NCBI GenBank assembly: GCA_937925455.1
Contig: CALEWF010000020.1
Span: 1-23,226 of the forward strand
DNA from: an uncultured Flavobacteriales bacterium
Lineage (GTDB): Bacteria; Bacteroidota; Bacteroidia; CAIKAF01
Direction of reading: 5' to 3'
DNA: 23,226 nt
Below, in pieces: positions 1 to 8,260 of this stretch (position 1 is the stretch's first letter; each line of letters begins with the position of its first letter). The translations under genes and the position numbers were made by a program. The notes under the pieces are model-generated. The model saw only the letters and a list, made by a program, of their open reading frames with translations, did no database searches and was not told the DNA's origin.

Positions 1-229
1 AAGTAAAATAGCTGTTTGAACCCAGGTGGTTATTTCATAGAATCGGCTTTAATACAGAAATGAAAATGACGTTGCATTATATCCGGTTTTCTATTGCATA
101 ATGTGGGTTAAAAAATCTAATTACAATTCTTGGGACAAAATCATCTACATATTAAAAAGGATACTAAGAAATTTTAAAATACAATTTAAGAGTATTACAT
201 AAACTCAATGGATAATTAGAGCAAAACTT
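1..229. other. non-coding stretch downstream of leuS
   Basis: AT-rich sequence after the leuS stop codon (minus strand), running off the left edge of the window. I see no open frame worth calling, no tRNA and no clear terminator hairpin. It holds a short motif at 106-143 that recurs at 10020-10057, and a weak inverted repeat (CATTAT at 75-80 with ATAATG at 98-103, loop of 17). Confidence 0.6.
106..143. repeat. short dispersed repeat, copy X
   Basis: This stretch aligns with 10020-10057 over about 38 bases with roughly three quarters identity, once two single-base gaps are allowed. The shared core is AATCTAATT, then ACAAT, then CTTGGGA. In both places it lies shortly downstream of a minus-strand gene (leuS here, AMP nucleosidase there). 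A second shared motif, TAAGAG followed by TTACAT, lies closer to each stop codon (187-200 and 10072-10086), at a different spacing. Function is unknown; it could be a mobile-element end or a 3' processing signal. Confidence 0.4.
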
Positions 230-3040
230 TTACAAGACAACGTTCACAATTCTTCCGGGCACTACTATTACTTTCTTTGGGGTTTTACCTTCCATCCATT
301 TAGCGGCTAATTGGTGGTTTAGGGCGGCTTTTTCTATTTCTTCGTTTGGAATACCAAGGGGTAATTCTATGTTGAATCGCACTTTGCCGTTAAATGAAAC
401 CGGATAGTTGAAAGTATTTTCTACCAGATATTTTTCGTTGAATTGTGGAAACTGTGCATGAGCTATTGAATTATGATTTCCCAACTTATGCCAGATTTCT
501 TCGCAAATATGCGGGGCAAAAGGCGACAACATAATTAAGAATGGCTCAAAAATGGCTTTCTTTCGGCAATTCAGTTCAGTCAATTCATTGAGGCAAATCA
601 TGAAAGCGGCAATGGAAGTATTCAAACTCAGGGTTTCAATATCTTCCTTAATTTTTTTGATGGTTTTGTGCAATATTTTTAATTCTTTGGTGGTTGGTTC
701 ATCGTTGGTAAGAAGCATATTCCCCTCACTTCCCACGCAGGTTCTCCAAAGTTTGCGTAAAAATTTGTGTACTCCTTCTATGCCTTGGGTATTCCATGGT
801 TTGCTTTGTTCAATAGGACCGAGAAACATTTCATACATCCGCAAGGTATCGGCACCGTAATCTTCGCAAATCTGGTCGGGATTGACGACGTTCCACTTAG
901 ATTTGGACATTTTTTCGATTTCCCACCCACAAATGTATTTTCCATTTTCTAATACCCATTCCGCTTTATCAGCATCTGCAAGGTTGAGAAGTTTTCCTTC
1001 TTTTACGGCTTGTAAATTCAATTCATCGTTTTGAACGAAATTTACATCCACATTAATGGCAATGGTATCGTATTGGTCTTTTAGTCCGAATGAAACGTAT
1101 TTGTTTTCCCCTTTTACGCGATACACGAAATTACTTCTTCCCTGAATCATTCCTTGGTTCACCAATTTTTTAAAAGGTTCTTTGGTGGGTACATAGCCCA
1201 GGTCGTACAAAAACTTATGCCAGAACCTACTGTATAGCAAATGTCCCACAGCATGTTCGGTACCGCCGATGTAGAGGTCCACATCCTGCCAATAGGATAA
1301 TGCATCTTTTGAAGCAAAAGCTTCGGTATTGTTTGGGTCCATATACCGCAAAAAATACCAACTGCTACCGGCAAAACCGGGCATGGTATCAGTTTCGAGC
1401 GGATAGCCATCGAAGTTCCATTGTTTCAATGGCAGTTTAGCCAATGGACCTTCCGGATTGCCGGTGGGTTTAAAATCATCCATCGGGGGTAAGTGCAAAG
1501 GCAGTAGGTGCAAGGGTATTGGGGTAGCGATGTTGTTTTTAAAATAGATGGGAAAAGGTTCGCCCCAGTAGCGTTGCCGGCTGAAGTTGGCATCGCGAAG
1601 GCGGTAGTTCACCTGGCGTTCGCCCAAGCCCAGTTCTTCTATTCGGCGCTTTACTGCTTCCATGGCATCTTTTACCGAAAGGCCGGTAATAAAATCGGAA
1701 TTAGTAACTGTGCCTTCTTTGGCTTCATAAGCTTCCTCCGTTAACTCAGAAGTATCGCCATCAGGACTTGCAATGACGCGGGGAATGGGCAGTCCGAAAT
1801 GTTTAGCAAAACGAAAATCACGGCTATCATGAGCCGGAACGGCCATTACAGCACCGGTACCATAACCGGCCAATACATATTCACTAATCCAAATGGGAAT
1901 CTCCTGTCCGGTAAAAGGATGAATGGCATACGAACCAGTGAACACACCGGTAATTCGTTTTATATCAGCCTGGCGTTCGCGTTCGCTACGGTTTTTGGCT
2001 TCGTTTACATAAGCTGTAACTGCCTCTTTTTGTTGGTCTGTAGTAAGCAAATTCACCCATTCGCTTTCTGGAGCCAGCACCATAAAGCTTACTCCAAAGA
2101 TGGTATCGGGTCGTGTGGTAAATATATCAAGTTTTTCCGGATGGTCTTTTAATGCAAAACGAATCAGCAAGCCTTCGCTTTTGCCAATCCAGTTACGCTG
2201 CATTTCTTTCATACTATCTGACCAATCTAGCAGTTCCAGGTCTTCGTACAATCGGTCAGCATATTCGGTGATGCGTAAAAACCATTGTCGCATAAGACGG
2301 CGTTCTACGGGATAGCCCCCCCGTTCGCTCACTCCGTCTTTTACTTCATCGTTTGCCAGTACGGTACCCAGCGCTTCACACCAATTAACATAAGCAAAGC
2401 TTTGATAGGCCAGGCGATAGTTCATCAAGATGCTTTGCTTGGTTTGCTCACTATATCCTTTCCATTCCACAGCGCTAAAAATCTGCGTTACTCCTTCTAC
2501 GTTTCCGCTCAGCATTTGCTGGTGGTAGCCGTAGTTGCCTTGTTGTTCAAAGATTCTGATTAATTCCAGGATGGGTCGAGCCTTTTGCTGTTGGCGGTCG
2601 TACCAGTGATGAAACAGTTGTAAAAATATCCACTGCGTCCAGCGGTAGTATTGCGGATCGCTGGTATTTACCATGCGGTCCCAATCATAAGCAAATCCAA
2701 TATTTTTTAATTGTTCAATATATCGTTTGATATTTGCGGCAGTAGTTTCAGCCGGATGTTTACCGGTTTGAATAGCATATTGTTCTGCAGGTAATCCAAA
2801 GGCGTCAAATCCCATGGGATGCAGCACATTGTAGCCTTGCAGGAGTTTATAGCGGGCTACAATATCTGAAGCAATATATCCCAGCGGATGGCCAACATGT
2901 AAACCGGCTCCACTGGGGTAGGGGAACATATCAAGTACGTAATATTTGGGCTTATCGGAATGATTGGATGCAGCAAATGTTTTGTGCTCATCCCAATATT
3001 TTTGCCATTTTTTTTCAATTTCATTAAACGGATAGTCCAT
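230..3040 (-). CDS. leuS: leucyl-tRNA synthetase
   Basis: Class Ia aminoacyl-tRNA synthetase that charges tRNA-Leu with leucine using ATP, in the cytoplasm. The 936-residue length is normal for bacterial LeuRS with the Bacteroidota insertions. The HIGH signature is HVGH at residues 48-51 after the PYPSGAGL stretch, and KMSKS is at 710-714. The CP1 editing domain lies between, with the conserved TTRPDT motif. The anticodon-binding domain and small C-terminal domain end in a VVPGRIVNVVL tail. Two lineage-type insertions, around residues 145-215 and just before KMSKS, are part of the natural protein and not signs of damage. The ATG at 3040 fits a perfect -7 box 37 bases upstream. The gene stands alone, divergent from the PorP-like gene across a long spacer. 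Confidence 0.97.
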   Translation of the reverse strand: MDYPFNEIEKKWQKYWDEHKTFAASNHSDKPKYYVLDMFPYPSGAGLHVGHPLGYIASDIVARYKLLQGYNVLHPMGFDAFGLPAEQYAIQTGKHPAETTAANIKRYIEQLKNIGFAYDWDRMVNTSDPQYYRWTQWIFLQLFHHWYDRQQQKARPILELIRIFEQQGNYGYHQQMLSGNVEGVTQIFSAVEWKGYSEQTKQSILMNYRLAYQSFAYVNWCEALGTVLANDEVKDGVSERGGYPVERRLMRQWFLRITEYADRLYEDLELLDWSDSMKEMQRNWIGKSEGLLIRFALKDHPEKLDIFTTRPDTIFGVSFMVLAPESEWVNLLTTDQQKEAVTAYVNEAKNRSERERQADIKRITGVFTGSYAIHPFTGQEIPIWISEYVLAGYGTGAVMAVPAHDSRDFRFAKHFGLPIPRVIASPDGDTSELTEEAYEAKEGTVTNSDFITGLSVKDAMEAVKRRIEELGLGERQVNYRLRDANFSRQRYWGEPFPIYFKNNIATPIPLHLLPLHLPPMDDFKPTGNPEGPLAKLPLKQWNFDGYPLETDTMPGFAGSSWYFLRYMDPNNTEAFASKDALSYWQDVDLYIGGTEHAVGHLLYSRFWHKFLYDLGYVPTKEPFKKLVNQGMIQGRSNFVYRVKGENKYVSFGLKDQYDTIAINVDVNFVQNDELNLQAVKEGKLLNLADADKAEWVLENGKYICGWEIEKMSKSKWNVVNPDQICEDYGADTLRMYEMFLGPIEQSKPWNTQGIEGVHKFLRKLWRTCVGSEGNMLLTNDEPTTKELKILHKTIKKIKEDIETLSLNTSIAAFMICLNELTELNCRKKAIFEPFLIMLSPFAPHICEEIWHKLGNHNSIAHAQFPQFNEKYLVENTFNYPVSFNGKVRFNIELPLGIPNEEIEKAALNHQLAAKWMEGKTPKKVIVVPGRIVNVVL

Positions 3041-3076
3041 GATAATTTAAGCCTAATGGTTAATTGGTATGGGGGA

Positions 3077-3084
3077 CAAATATA
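3077..3084 (-). promoter_or_regulatory. putative leuS -7 box (TATATTTG)
   Basis: Read on the minus strand this is a perfect match to the Bacteroidota -7 consensus TAnnTTTG. It would place the transcription start near 3073 and give a leader of about 33 bases before the leuS ATG at 3040. No good TTTG -33 box sits at the usual spacing, so the call rests on the -7 match and its position. Confidence 0.45.
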
Positions 3085-3122
3085 CGGAAGGAATAAGGAA
3101 CTAACCGTTTGGATGAAAATAA

Positions 3123-3162
3123 AAAAACATGCAGGCCGTGGTAAATGGCACTACATGTTTTT
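3123..3162. terminator. possible bidirectional hairpin terminator
   Basis: AAAAACATG (3123-3131) pairs perfectly with CATGTTTTT (3154-3162), with a short inner GCC/GGC pairing in the 22-base loop region. The A and T runs at the stem ends would give a U tract in either direction. It lies upstream of leuS and upstream of the PorP-like gene, so no known transcript obviously ends here; it may instead end a short unannotated transcript or be chance. Confidence 0.3.
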
Positions 3163-3189
3163 CTAGAACCCAAGTTTATGAAAAGGAAG

Positions 3190-3294
3190 GAAATCAAAAA
3201 TACAAAAAATAGAGTAAACCTGCAAGCTTTATTGTAGAAAGAAATAAACAATTTTATTTTTTGAAATCTATTGTCTGATAGAAATCAAAAATAC
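3190..3294. repeat. 14-base direct repeat GAAATCAAAAATAC
   Basis: Two identical copies lie at 3190-3203 and 3281-3294, 91 bases apart. The motif is AT-rich, so chance is possible. No palindrome or gene between them explains it. Confidence 0.35.
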
Positions 3295-3398
3295 GGTATT
3301 CATATTCTGCATCTCTTGATTTTCTTTTTTTTAAAAATAAGCCATTAAATCATGATTAGGAATATGGGTTTAGTTGATTTAAAATTTGAAAATTTTTT

Positions 3399-3410
3399 GT
3401 GTGTGTGTGT
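3399..3410 (+). repeat. (GT)6 dinucleotide run
   Basis: Six GT units follow a T6 run, 21 bases before the GC-rich repeat at 3432. It is too short and too far from the gene at 3764 to argue strongly for phase variation. Confidence 0.5.
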
Positions 3411-3431
3411 TAAAAGTATGGATTGATATGT

Positions 3432-3577
3432 GCTGCCGGGGATGGAAGTGGAAAGCCCGCAGGGGCGAATGCCGAAACGCAGGGAGCAGCGGGGCTGAGG
3501 GCACGAAGACACCGCTGCGACCATGCGATGCGTGCATGAGAACCGAGGACTTGGAACGGACAGCCCCATAGGCAGCC
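3432..3577 (+). repeat. GC-rich structured dispersed repeat, copy 1
   Basis: A ~146-base GC-rich island inside AT-rich sequence, homologous to the reverse complement of 9616-9763. Block A (3441-3469) matches the other copy at 28 of 29 positions, block B (3488-3516) at 29 of 29 and block C (3544-3565) at 21 of 22. The linkers (3470-3487 and 3517-3543) have exactly the same lengths as in copy 2, 18 and 27, but diverge in sequence. Here GCAGCGG (3486-3492) pairs with CCGCTGC (3512-3518) around a 19-base loop identical in both copies. CGCA (3478-3481) pairs with TGCG (3524-3527) outside it. A small local alternative hairpin is CATGC (3522-3526) with GCATG (3534-3538). It may be a non-coding RNA gene or a small non-autonomous element; which strand is functional is not clear. 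Confidence 0.75.
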
Positions 3578-3763
3578 TGATAATAAAAAATTCAACTTAT
3601 TAAATATGATGGGGGGTAATATATTGCACAAGAGTAATTTTTTTTTGAAATTTTATCTGATTTAGTTTTTACGTAATTGTCAACTCTGCGAGAAAAAATT
3701 TTTTAAAACAGCGTACAAGTTAAAATTTCAACAAATTGTGTTAATATTGCAAATAGATAATAT

Positions 3764-4705
3764 ATGTTTACATCTAATTTACATAGTGCTGTTCGTTGGA
3801 GTGTTATGATTTTTTTGCTGAGAAGCTTTACAGTTTTAGCTCAGCAAGAACCACTAAGTTCGCTGTACATGTTCAATTCGCAGTATTTTAATCCGGCCTA
3901 TGCAGGAAGCCGGGGTACGATACATTTTGTAGCACATCATCGCAGCCAGTGGGTGGGAATTAACGGAGCTCCCATGACCCAATATTTTAGCTTTAGCATG
4001 CCATTGGCCAAGCAAAACATTGGGATTGGTATGCATTTAACCAACGATATGATTGGTGTGCGGCGTAATACCGGTGTTTTTGTTGACTTTGCGTATGCAG
4101 CTAAGCTCAATCGCTTTAATCATCGGCTAGCGATTGCAATTACCGGAGGAGCTGACTTGTATCAGGTAGATTATTCAGGATTGCCTGTACAAGACCCTAA
4201 CGACCCCAACTTTAATTTGGGAAATTTTTTTCGTGCCCTACCCAATTTTGGGCTGGGAATAATGTATTATGGCAAAAATCATTTTGTAGGATTTTCCATT
4301 CCTCGTTTTTTGAATTTTTCGCTGAATAGTCAGGCGGGCTGGGGTGGGCCATCGGCGATTATCCGGCATTATTATATTGTGGGTGGATATAACTTTAATG
4401 TAGGTCCGGAATGGCAAATCAGGCCTTCTGCTATTATTCAATTAACTGAAAATGCCCCTCCTACGTTTGCATTAAATCCCAGTGCTATATGGATTAAAAA
4501 ACTATGGATGGGATTGTTGTGGCGTTACAATGAATCGTTGGGTTTTAATATAGGAATTTACTTATGGGAAAAGTTGCATATTGCCTATGCTTTTGATTTT
4601 CCTTACAACGATTTGCGATACAACAATTACGGGTCGCATGAGATTCTAATAGGCATAGACATCGGCAAGCGTAAGCGTCGTGCTACAGACTGTGTGTTTT
4701 TCTAG
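3764..4705 (+). CDS. PorP/SprF family type IX secretion membrane protein
   Basis: A 313-residue protein of the Bacteroidota-specific PorP/SprF family, outer-membrane beta-barrel proteins linked to type IX secretion, gliding and surface attachment of secreted proteins. The N-terminus has a signal peptide (about residues 1-26, ending TVLA before QQEP). It is followed directly by the family signature, YMFNSQYFNPAYAGSRG, at about residues 35-51. The rest alternates short polar and aromatic stretches as expected of a beta barrel and ends in a basic tail. Genomes carry many such paralogues, often beside large T9SS-sorted adhesins. No adhesin is next to this one, so its partner is unknown and I give no gene symbol. 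Length is normal for the family. A partial -7 box (TAATATTG) lies about 20 bases upstream of the ATG. Confidence 0.9.
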   Translation: MFTSNLHSAVRWSVMIFLLRSFTVLAQQEPLSSLYMFNSQYFNPAYAGSRGTIHFVAHHRSQWVGINGAPMTQYFSFSMPLAKQNIGIGMHLTNDMIGVRRNTGVFVDFAYAAKLNRFNHRLAIAITGGADLYQVDYSGLPVQDPNDPNFNLGNFFRALPNFGLGIMYYGKNHFVGFSIPRFLNFSLNSQAGWGGPSAIIRHYYIVGGYNFNVGPEWQIRPSAIIQLTENAPPTFALNPSAIWIKKLWMGLLWRYNESLGFNIGIYLWEKLHIAYAFDFPYNDLRYNNYGSHEILIGIDIGKRKRRATDCVFF

Positions 4706-4731
4706 CACATCCGGAATGTGTAGGAAAAGTG

Positions 4732-4739
4732 TACCTTTA
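4732..4739 (+). promoter_or_regulatory. possible -7 box for rseP (TACCTTTA)
   Basis: Seven of eight positions match TAnnTTTG. It lies 25 bases before the ATG at 4765 and overlaps the upstream GTG at 4729, which favours 4765 as the real start of the protease gene. There is no convincing -33 element. Confidence 0.3.
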
Positions 4740-4764
4740 CACCTTAAATTTTTATTCGCATTGC

Positions 4765-6120
4765 ATGGAGTGGATGATTAAAATCGGGCAGTTGTTGCTC
4801 AGTCTTTCAATTTTAGTATTGTTGCACGAAGGTGGGCATTTTCTTGCAGCTAAACTTTTTAAAACCCGAGTTGAAAAGTTTTATTTGTTTTTCGACTTTT
4901 TATTTCCTTTTCCCAATTTGCTGAAATTCTCTTTGTTTAAGATTAAGCGAGGCGACACTGAATACGGCTTGGGATGGTTTCCGTTGGGAGGGTATGTGAA
5001 AATTGCCGGAATGTTAGATGAATCAGCCGATAAAGAGGCATTGAAAAATCCCCCACAGCCTTGGGAATACCGTTCTAAAAAAGCGTGGCAACGGCTCATT
5101 ATTATCTTAGGTGGAATAATTGTGAATTTGTTTTTGGGATTTTTTATTTATTCCATGACCCTGATGGTATGGGGTGAAAAATACTTGCCCACCGAAAATG
5201 CCAAATATGGCATTTGGGTTACTGATTCCTTGGGATATAGCATTGGATTACAAAATGGAGATAAAATTTTAAGTATTGATAACGAGCCTGTCAAAGCCTT
5301 TCATCAGGTGATGGGGCGCGTAGTAATTGACCAGGCACAAAGCATTCAGGTAGAACGAAACGGCGAAAAAATCAATATTCCTGTTACTACCGAATTCATT
5401 CGCGATGCCATAAAAAAAGTAAAAAGGACTGGAATTATAGAACCTCGAATTCCATTCTATGTGGGTGGTTTTGCATCGGATTCACCGGCTGAAGCTGCCG
5501 GGCTGAAATTGGGGGATCAAATAGTAGGTTTGAACAATGAACCCATACAGTTTTTTGACCAATTTTTTGAAAAGATTGGAAACTATAAAGACCAATTAGT
5601 TACTGTTAGCGTTTTGCGTGGAGCAGATACCTTGCATATTGAAATAAAAACTACACCGGAAGGTAAGATTGGCGTGGGGCCACAATCGTATGTAGAGTTG
5701 GTTAAGCAGGGTGTATTTGAGTTTGAGGTAAAGAAATATGGTTTTTTTGCATCCATACCGGCAGGATTTAATAAGGCATTAAAAGTAATAGTGGATTATG
5801 CCAAGCAGCTTAAACTCATGTTTTCACCTAAAACGGAAGCTTACAAACAAGTAGGAGGGTTTAAATCCATTGCTAGTATTTTCCCCGCTACGTGGGATTG
5901 GGAAGCATTTTGGAACCTTACGGCATTTTTATCGCTGGTGTTGGCATTTATGAACTTTTTACCCATTCCTATGCTGGATGGTGGTTATATGATTTTTATT
6001 TTATATGAAATGATTACGGGAAAGCAACCCGGAGAAAAATTTATGGAGTATGCAAACATGATTGGTTTTATTTTGATTTTGGCTTTGCTACTCTATGCAA
6101 ATCTGAATGATTTCTTTTAA
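4765..6120 (+). CDS. rseP: RseP-like site-2 zinc metalloprotease (M50)
   Basis: Inner-membrane intramembrane protease of the RseP/YaeL family. Such enzymes cut membrane-anchored anti-sigma factors and leftover signal peptides within the bilayer. Numbered from the ATG at 4765 (451 residues), the first membrane segment carries the zinc motif HEGGH at 21-25. A second motif, NFLPIPMLDGG, is at about 397-407, with the third zinc ligand Asp 405. Two PDZ-like regions lie near residues 148-208 and 230-310; the second has the GLKLGD core. A membrane helix at about 110-130 and a final one near the C-terminus complete the usual layout. The open frame extends to a GTG at 4729, but that adds residues before the membrane segment and overlaps a -7-like box, so I prefer 4765. 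It lies 59 bases after the PorP-like gene. Confidence 0.93.
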   Translation: MEWMIKIGQLLLSLSILVLLHEGGHFLAAKLFKTRVEKFYLFFDFLFPFPNLLKFSLFKIKRGDTEYGLGWFPLGGYVKIAGMLDESADKEALKNPPQPWEYRSKKAWQRLIIILGGIIVNLFLGFFIYSMTLMVWGEKYLPTENAKYGIWVTDSLGYSIGLQNGDKILSIDNEPVKAFHQVMGRVVIDQAQSIQVERNGEKINIPVTTEFIRDAIKKVKRTGIIEPRIPFYVGGFASDSPAEAAGLKLGDQIVGLNNEPIQFFDQFFEKIGNYKDQLVTVSVLRGADTLHIEIKTTPEGKIGVGPQSYVELVKQGVFEFEVKKYGFFASIPAGFNKALKVIVDYAKQLKLMFSPKTEAYKQVGGFKSIASIFPATWDWEAFWNLTAFLSLVLAFMNFLPIPMLDGGYMIFILYEMITGKQPGEKFMEYANMIGFILILALLLYANLNDFF

Positions 6121-6140
6121 TGTTTTAAAAATAAAAAAAT

Positions 6141-7685
6141 ATGAGTTTTTCAATTAGTGAGGTACTAAAAAAACTGGAAATTGACACCGAGCATATCAAT
6201 CCCGGAGTGTCAACTGGGCATGTATTTACAACCGGAAAGGGAACGGCGATTGAATCGTATTCTCCGGCTGATGGAAAAAGAATTGGAAACATAGGAACTG
6301 CTTCCCAGGAAGATTTTGAAGAAGTTGTTCAAACTGCTCAAAAAGCCTTTGAGCAGTGGAAGCAGGTACCTGCACCCAAACGGGGAGAAGTGGTTCGTCA
6401 ATTAGGTGAAGAGTTACGAAAATACAAGAATGAATTGGGAGCCTTGGTGTCTTACGAAATGGGGAAAAGCTATCAGGAAGGATTGGGTGAGGTGCAGGAG
6501 ATGATAGACATTTGTGATTTTGCGGTAGGATTATCCCGCCAATTGTATGGTTTGACCATGCATTCAGAACGCCCGTCACACAGGATGTATGAGCAATGGC
6601 ATCCGCTGGGTATTGTAGGGATAATCACAGCCTTTAATTTTCCGGTAGCTGTATGGAGTTGGAATACCGCCATTGCATGGGTATGTGGGGATGTGTGTAT
6701 ATGGAAACCTTCTGAAAAAACCCCTTTGTGTTCAGTAGCCTGTCAAAAAATTGTAGCCCGGGTTTTTGAAAAAAATGGGGTGCCTGAAGGCGTAAGTTGT
6801 GTGATAAATGGTGATTATAAAGTGGGAGAAATGATGACACATGATCGCCGTATTCCGCTCATATCAGCAACGGGTTCTGTACGAATGGGAAAAATAGTGG
6901 GCACTGCCGTGGCGCAACGTCTTGGTCGTTCGTTATTGGAATTAGGCGGAAACAACGCCATTATCGTAACCGAGCATGCCAATCTGAACCTCGCCATTCG
7001 TGGCGTATTATTTGGAGCTGTGGGAACCGCCGGACAACGTTGTACTACCACTCGTCGTGTTATAATTCAAGAATCTATTTACGATGATTTTAAAAATCGT
7101 TTGGTTAATGCATATGCTCAGCTAAAAATTGGCAATCCGTTAGAACCGACTAATCATGTAGGTCCACTGATTGATAAGCAGGCAGTGGATACTTATTTAA
7201 AAGCCATTGAACAAGCCAAAGCAGAAGGGGCAAACTTTGTAGTAGAAGGGGGAGTATTAACTGGTGATGGGTTTGAGTCGGGGTGTTATGTAAAGCCTTG
7301 TATAGCGGAAGCTACTAATGATATGCAAATAGTGCAGACTGAAACATTTGCACCCATTCTTTACATCATGAAGTATCGTCATATCGAAGAAGCCATTGCC
7401 TTACAAAATGGCGTACCACAAGGTTTAAGCAGTGCAATATTTACGAATCATTTGCTGGAAGCTGAAAAATTCTTGTCACATCAAGGTTCTGATTGTGGTA
7501 TTGCCAATGTAAATATAGGCACATCCGGTGCAGAAATCGGCGGAGCGTTTGGTGGAGAAAAAGAAACCGGAGGTGGCCGCGAATCAGGCTCAGATGCATG
7601 GAAGCAATACATGCGTCGGCAAACTAATACCATCAATTACGGAACATCATTGCCGCTGGCACAAGGAATTGAATTTGCTTTCTGA
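6141..7685 (+). CDS. ALDH7-like aldehyde dehydrogenase (probable aminoadipate-semialdehyde dehydrogenase)
   Basis: NAD(P)-dependent aldehyde dehydrogenase of 514 residues, the usual length for the antiquitin/ALDH7 branch. Members oxidise 2-aminoadipate-6-semialdehyde (piperideine-6-carboxylate) in lysine breakdown. The catalytic Cys 301 sits in GTAGQRCTTTRR, the general base Glu 267 in LLELGGNN, and the oxyanion Asn 166 in AFNFP. The NN after ELGG, the CTTTRR stretch and the C-terminal NYGTSLPLAQGIEF segment are typical of ALDH7 as opposed to other ALDH classes. No other lysine-degradation gene is in the window, so the substrate is inferred from family alone. The gene starts 20 bases after the protease gene, and its stop overlaps the ATG of the next gene by one base (TGATG), so they are probably co-transcribed. 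Confidence 0.93.
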   Translation: MSFSISEVLKKLEIDTEHINPGVSTGHVFTTGKGTAIESYSPADGKRIGNIGTASQEDFEEVVQTAQKAFEQWKQVPAPKRGEVVRQLGEELRKYKNELGALVSYEMGKSYQEGLGEVQEMIDICDFAVGLSRQLYGLTMHSERPSHRMYEQWHPLGIVGIITAFNFPVAVWSWNTAIAWVCGDVCIWKPSEKTPLCSVACQKIVARVFEKNGVPEGVSCVINGDYKVGEMMTHDRRIPLISATGSVRMGKIVGTAVAQRLGRSLLELGGNNAIIVTEHANLNLAIRGVLFGAVGTAGQRCTTTRRVIIQESIYDDFKNRLVNAYAQLKIGNPLEPTNHVGPLIDKQAVDTYLKAIEQAKAEGANFVVEGGVLTGDGFESGCYVKPCIAEATNDMQIVQTETFAPILYIMKYRHIEEAIALQNGVPQGLSSAIFTNHLLEAEKFLSHQGSDCGIANVNIGTSGAEIGGAFGGEKETGGGRESGSDAWKQYMRRQTNTINYGTSLPLAQGIEFAF

Positions 7686-8260
7686 TGAATATCAGAAATA
7701 CTGTTTTGTTTTTGCCGAATTGGGCTGTTATTATCATAGCATGTGTATCATGCAATCAGCCCAATACGGTTCAAAATACCAACCGGTATTTTGATATTCT
7801 TGGCTTTTTTACATTTCAGGCTGAACGTTTAAGTAAGTCCGATATCCAGGTAGAAAAAAAATTATTTCTAAGCGGAAAAGAAGAAATACTTTATTTACCA
7901 GCTAAAACTATTGATTGGGAAAAAGAGTTTTTACTTTTTTCGCAATGTAACTTGAATAAACCGGCTTTATTAGATGCTTATGAAATTGAAGTAACCAATG
8001 CGGGTAAAGATGTGGTGATTGTTTATCGTTTGGTGAAAAGAAATGCTCCGGTAACATGGATGAAGATAACTCATCGCTATGAACCAAATCTAACAGAATT
8101 AGAAATAAGAACACGTATTCATAGCTTAATGAATATTCAGGAAACAGAACTTTGGTATGCCCCTCAAGGCTATGCCATAAGAAAGAAAACAATTCCTCGA
8201 TTTTGGGGAAAACCATCGTTACTGGTGGTGGAAGCTCGGCTTATAGATAAAAATCCATGA
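7685..8260 (+). CDS. small putative lipoprotein, unknown function
   Basis: A 191-residue protein I do not recognise. The N-terminus looks like a lipoprotein signal: an apolar stretch at about residues 7-19, then IIAC with Cys 20 (or VSC with Cys 23) as the likely lipidated cysteine. The mature part is mixed charged and hydrophobic, without repeats or known motifs. It has predicted beta-like strands (EIEVTNAGKDVVIVYRLVK) and ends in a basic segment. Its start overlaps the ALDH stop by one base and its stop overlaps the hemW start by four (ATGA), so translation is probably coupled to both. That supports it being a real gene, but not a role in haem or lysine metabolism. Confidence 0.8.
   Translation: MNIRNTVLFLPNWAVIIIACVSCNQPNTVQNTNRYFDILGFFTFQAERLSKSDIQVEKKLFLSGKEEILYLPAKTIDWEKEFLLFSQCNLNKPALLDAYEIEVTNAGKDVVIVYRLVKRNAPVTWMKITHRYEPNLTELEIRTRIHSLMNIQETELWYAPQGYAIRKKTIPRFWGKPSLLVVEARLIDKNP

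Larger units (their letters stand above)
3041..3763. other. long non-coding spacer between divergent genes
   Basis: About 720 bases separate the start of leuS (minus) from the PorP-like start (plus). Frames here are short, low-complexity and unlike any family I know, so I call no gene. The stretch holds the leuS promoter box, a hairpin at 3123-3162, a 14-base direct repeat (3190-3203 and 3281-3294), a (GT)6 run at 3399-3410 and a GC-rich structured repeat at 3432-3577. The rest is strongly AT-rich with long A and T runs. Confidence 0.7.

Noticed and set aside
15..36. T-arm-like sequence (CTG TTTGAAC CCAG) suggesting a tRNA end
   Set aside because: The stem has only three clear pairs plus one, and no acceptor stem, anticodon arm or CCA can be built around it within the window.
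3060..3251. 63-codon minus-strand open frame upstream of leuS
   Set aside because: Low-complexity, Phe-rich translation of AT-rich DNA; it spans the leuS promoter box and a hairpin and resembles no family.
3432..3577. CRISPR array or integron attC site as explanation of the GC-rich repeat
   Set aside because: There is one unit per locus with no spacer series, no cas or integrase gene nearby, and no attC core sites that I can see.
3410..3631. Open frames on both strands across the GC-rich repeat (61-74 codons)
   Set aside because: The matching region in copy 2 does not keep these frames, and the pattern of change follows base pairing and not codons.
4705..4728. CACAT/ATGTG hairpin after the PorP-like gene as a terminator
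   Set aside because: Only five pairs and no T run follows, so termination is not supported.
4729..4764. GTG start for the RseP-like protease, adding 12 residues
   Set aside because: The extra residues precede the first membrane segment without adding to it and overlap a -7-like box; ATG 4765 is more typical of the family.
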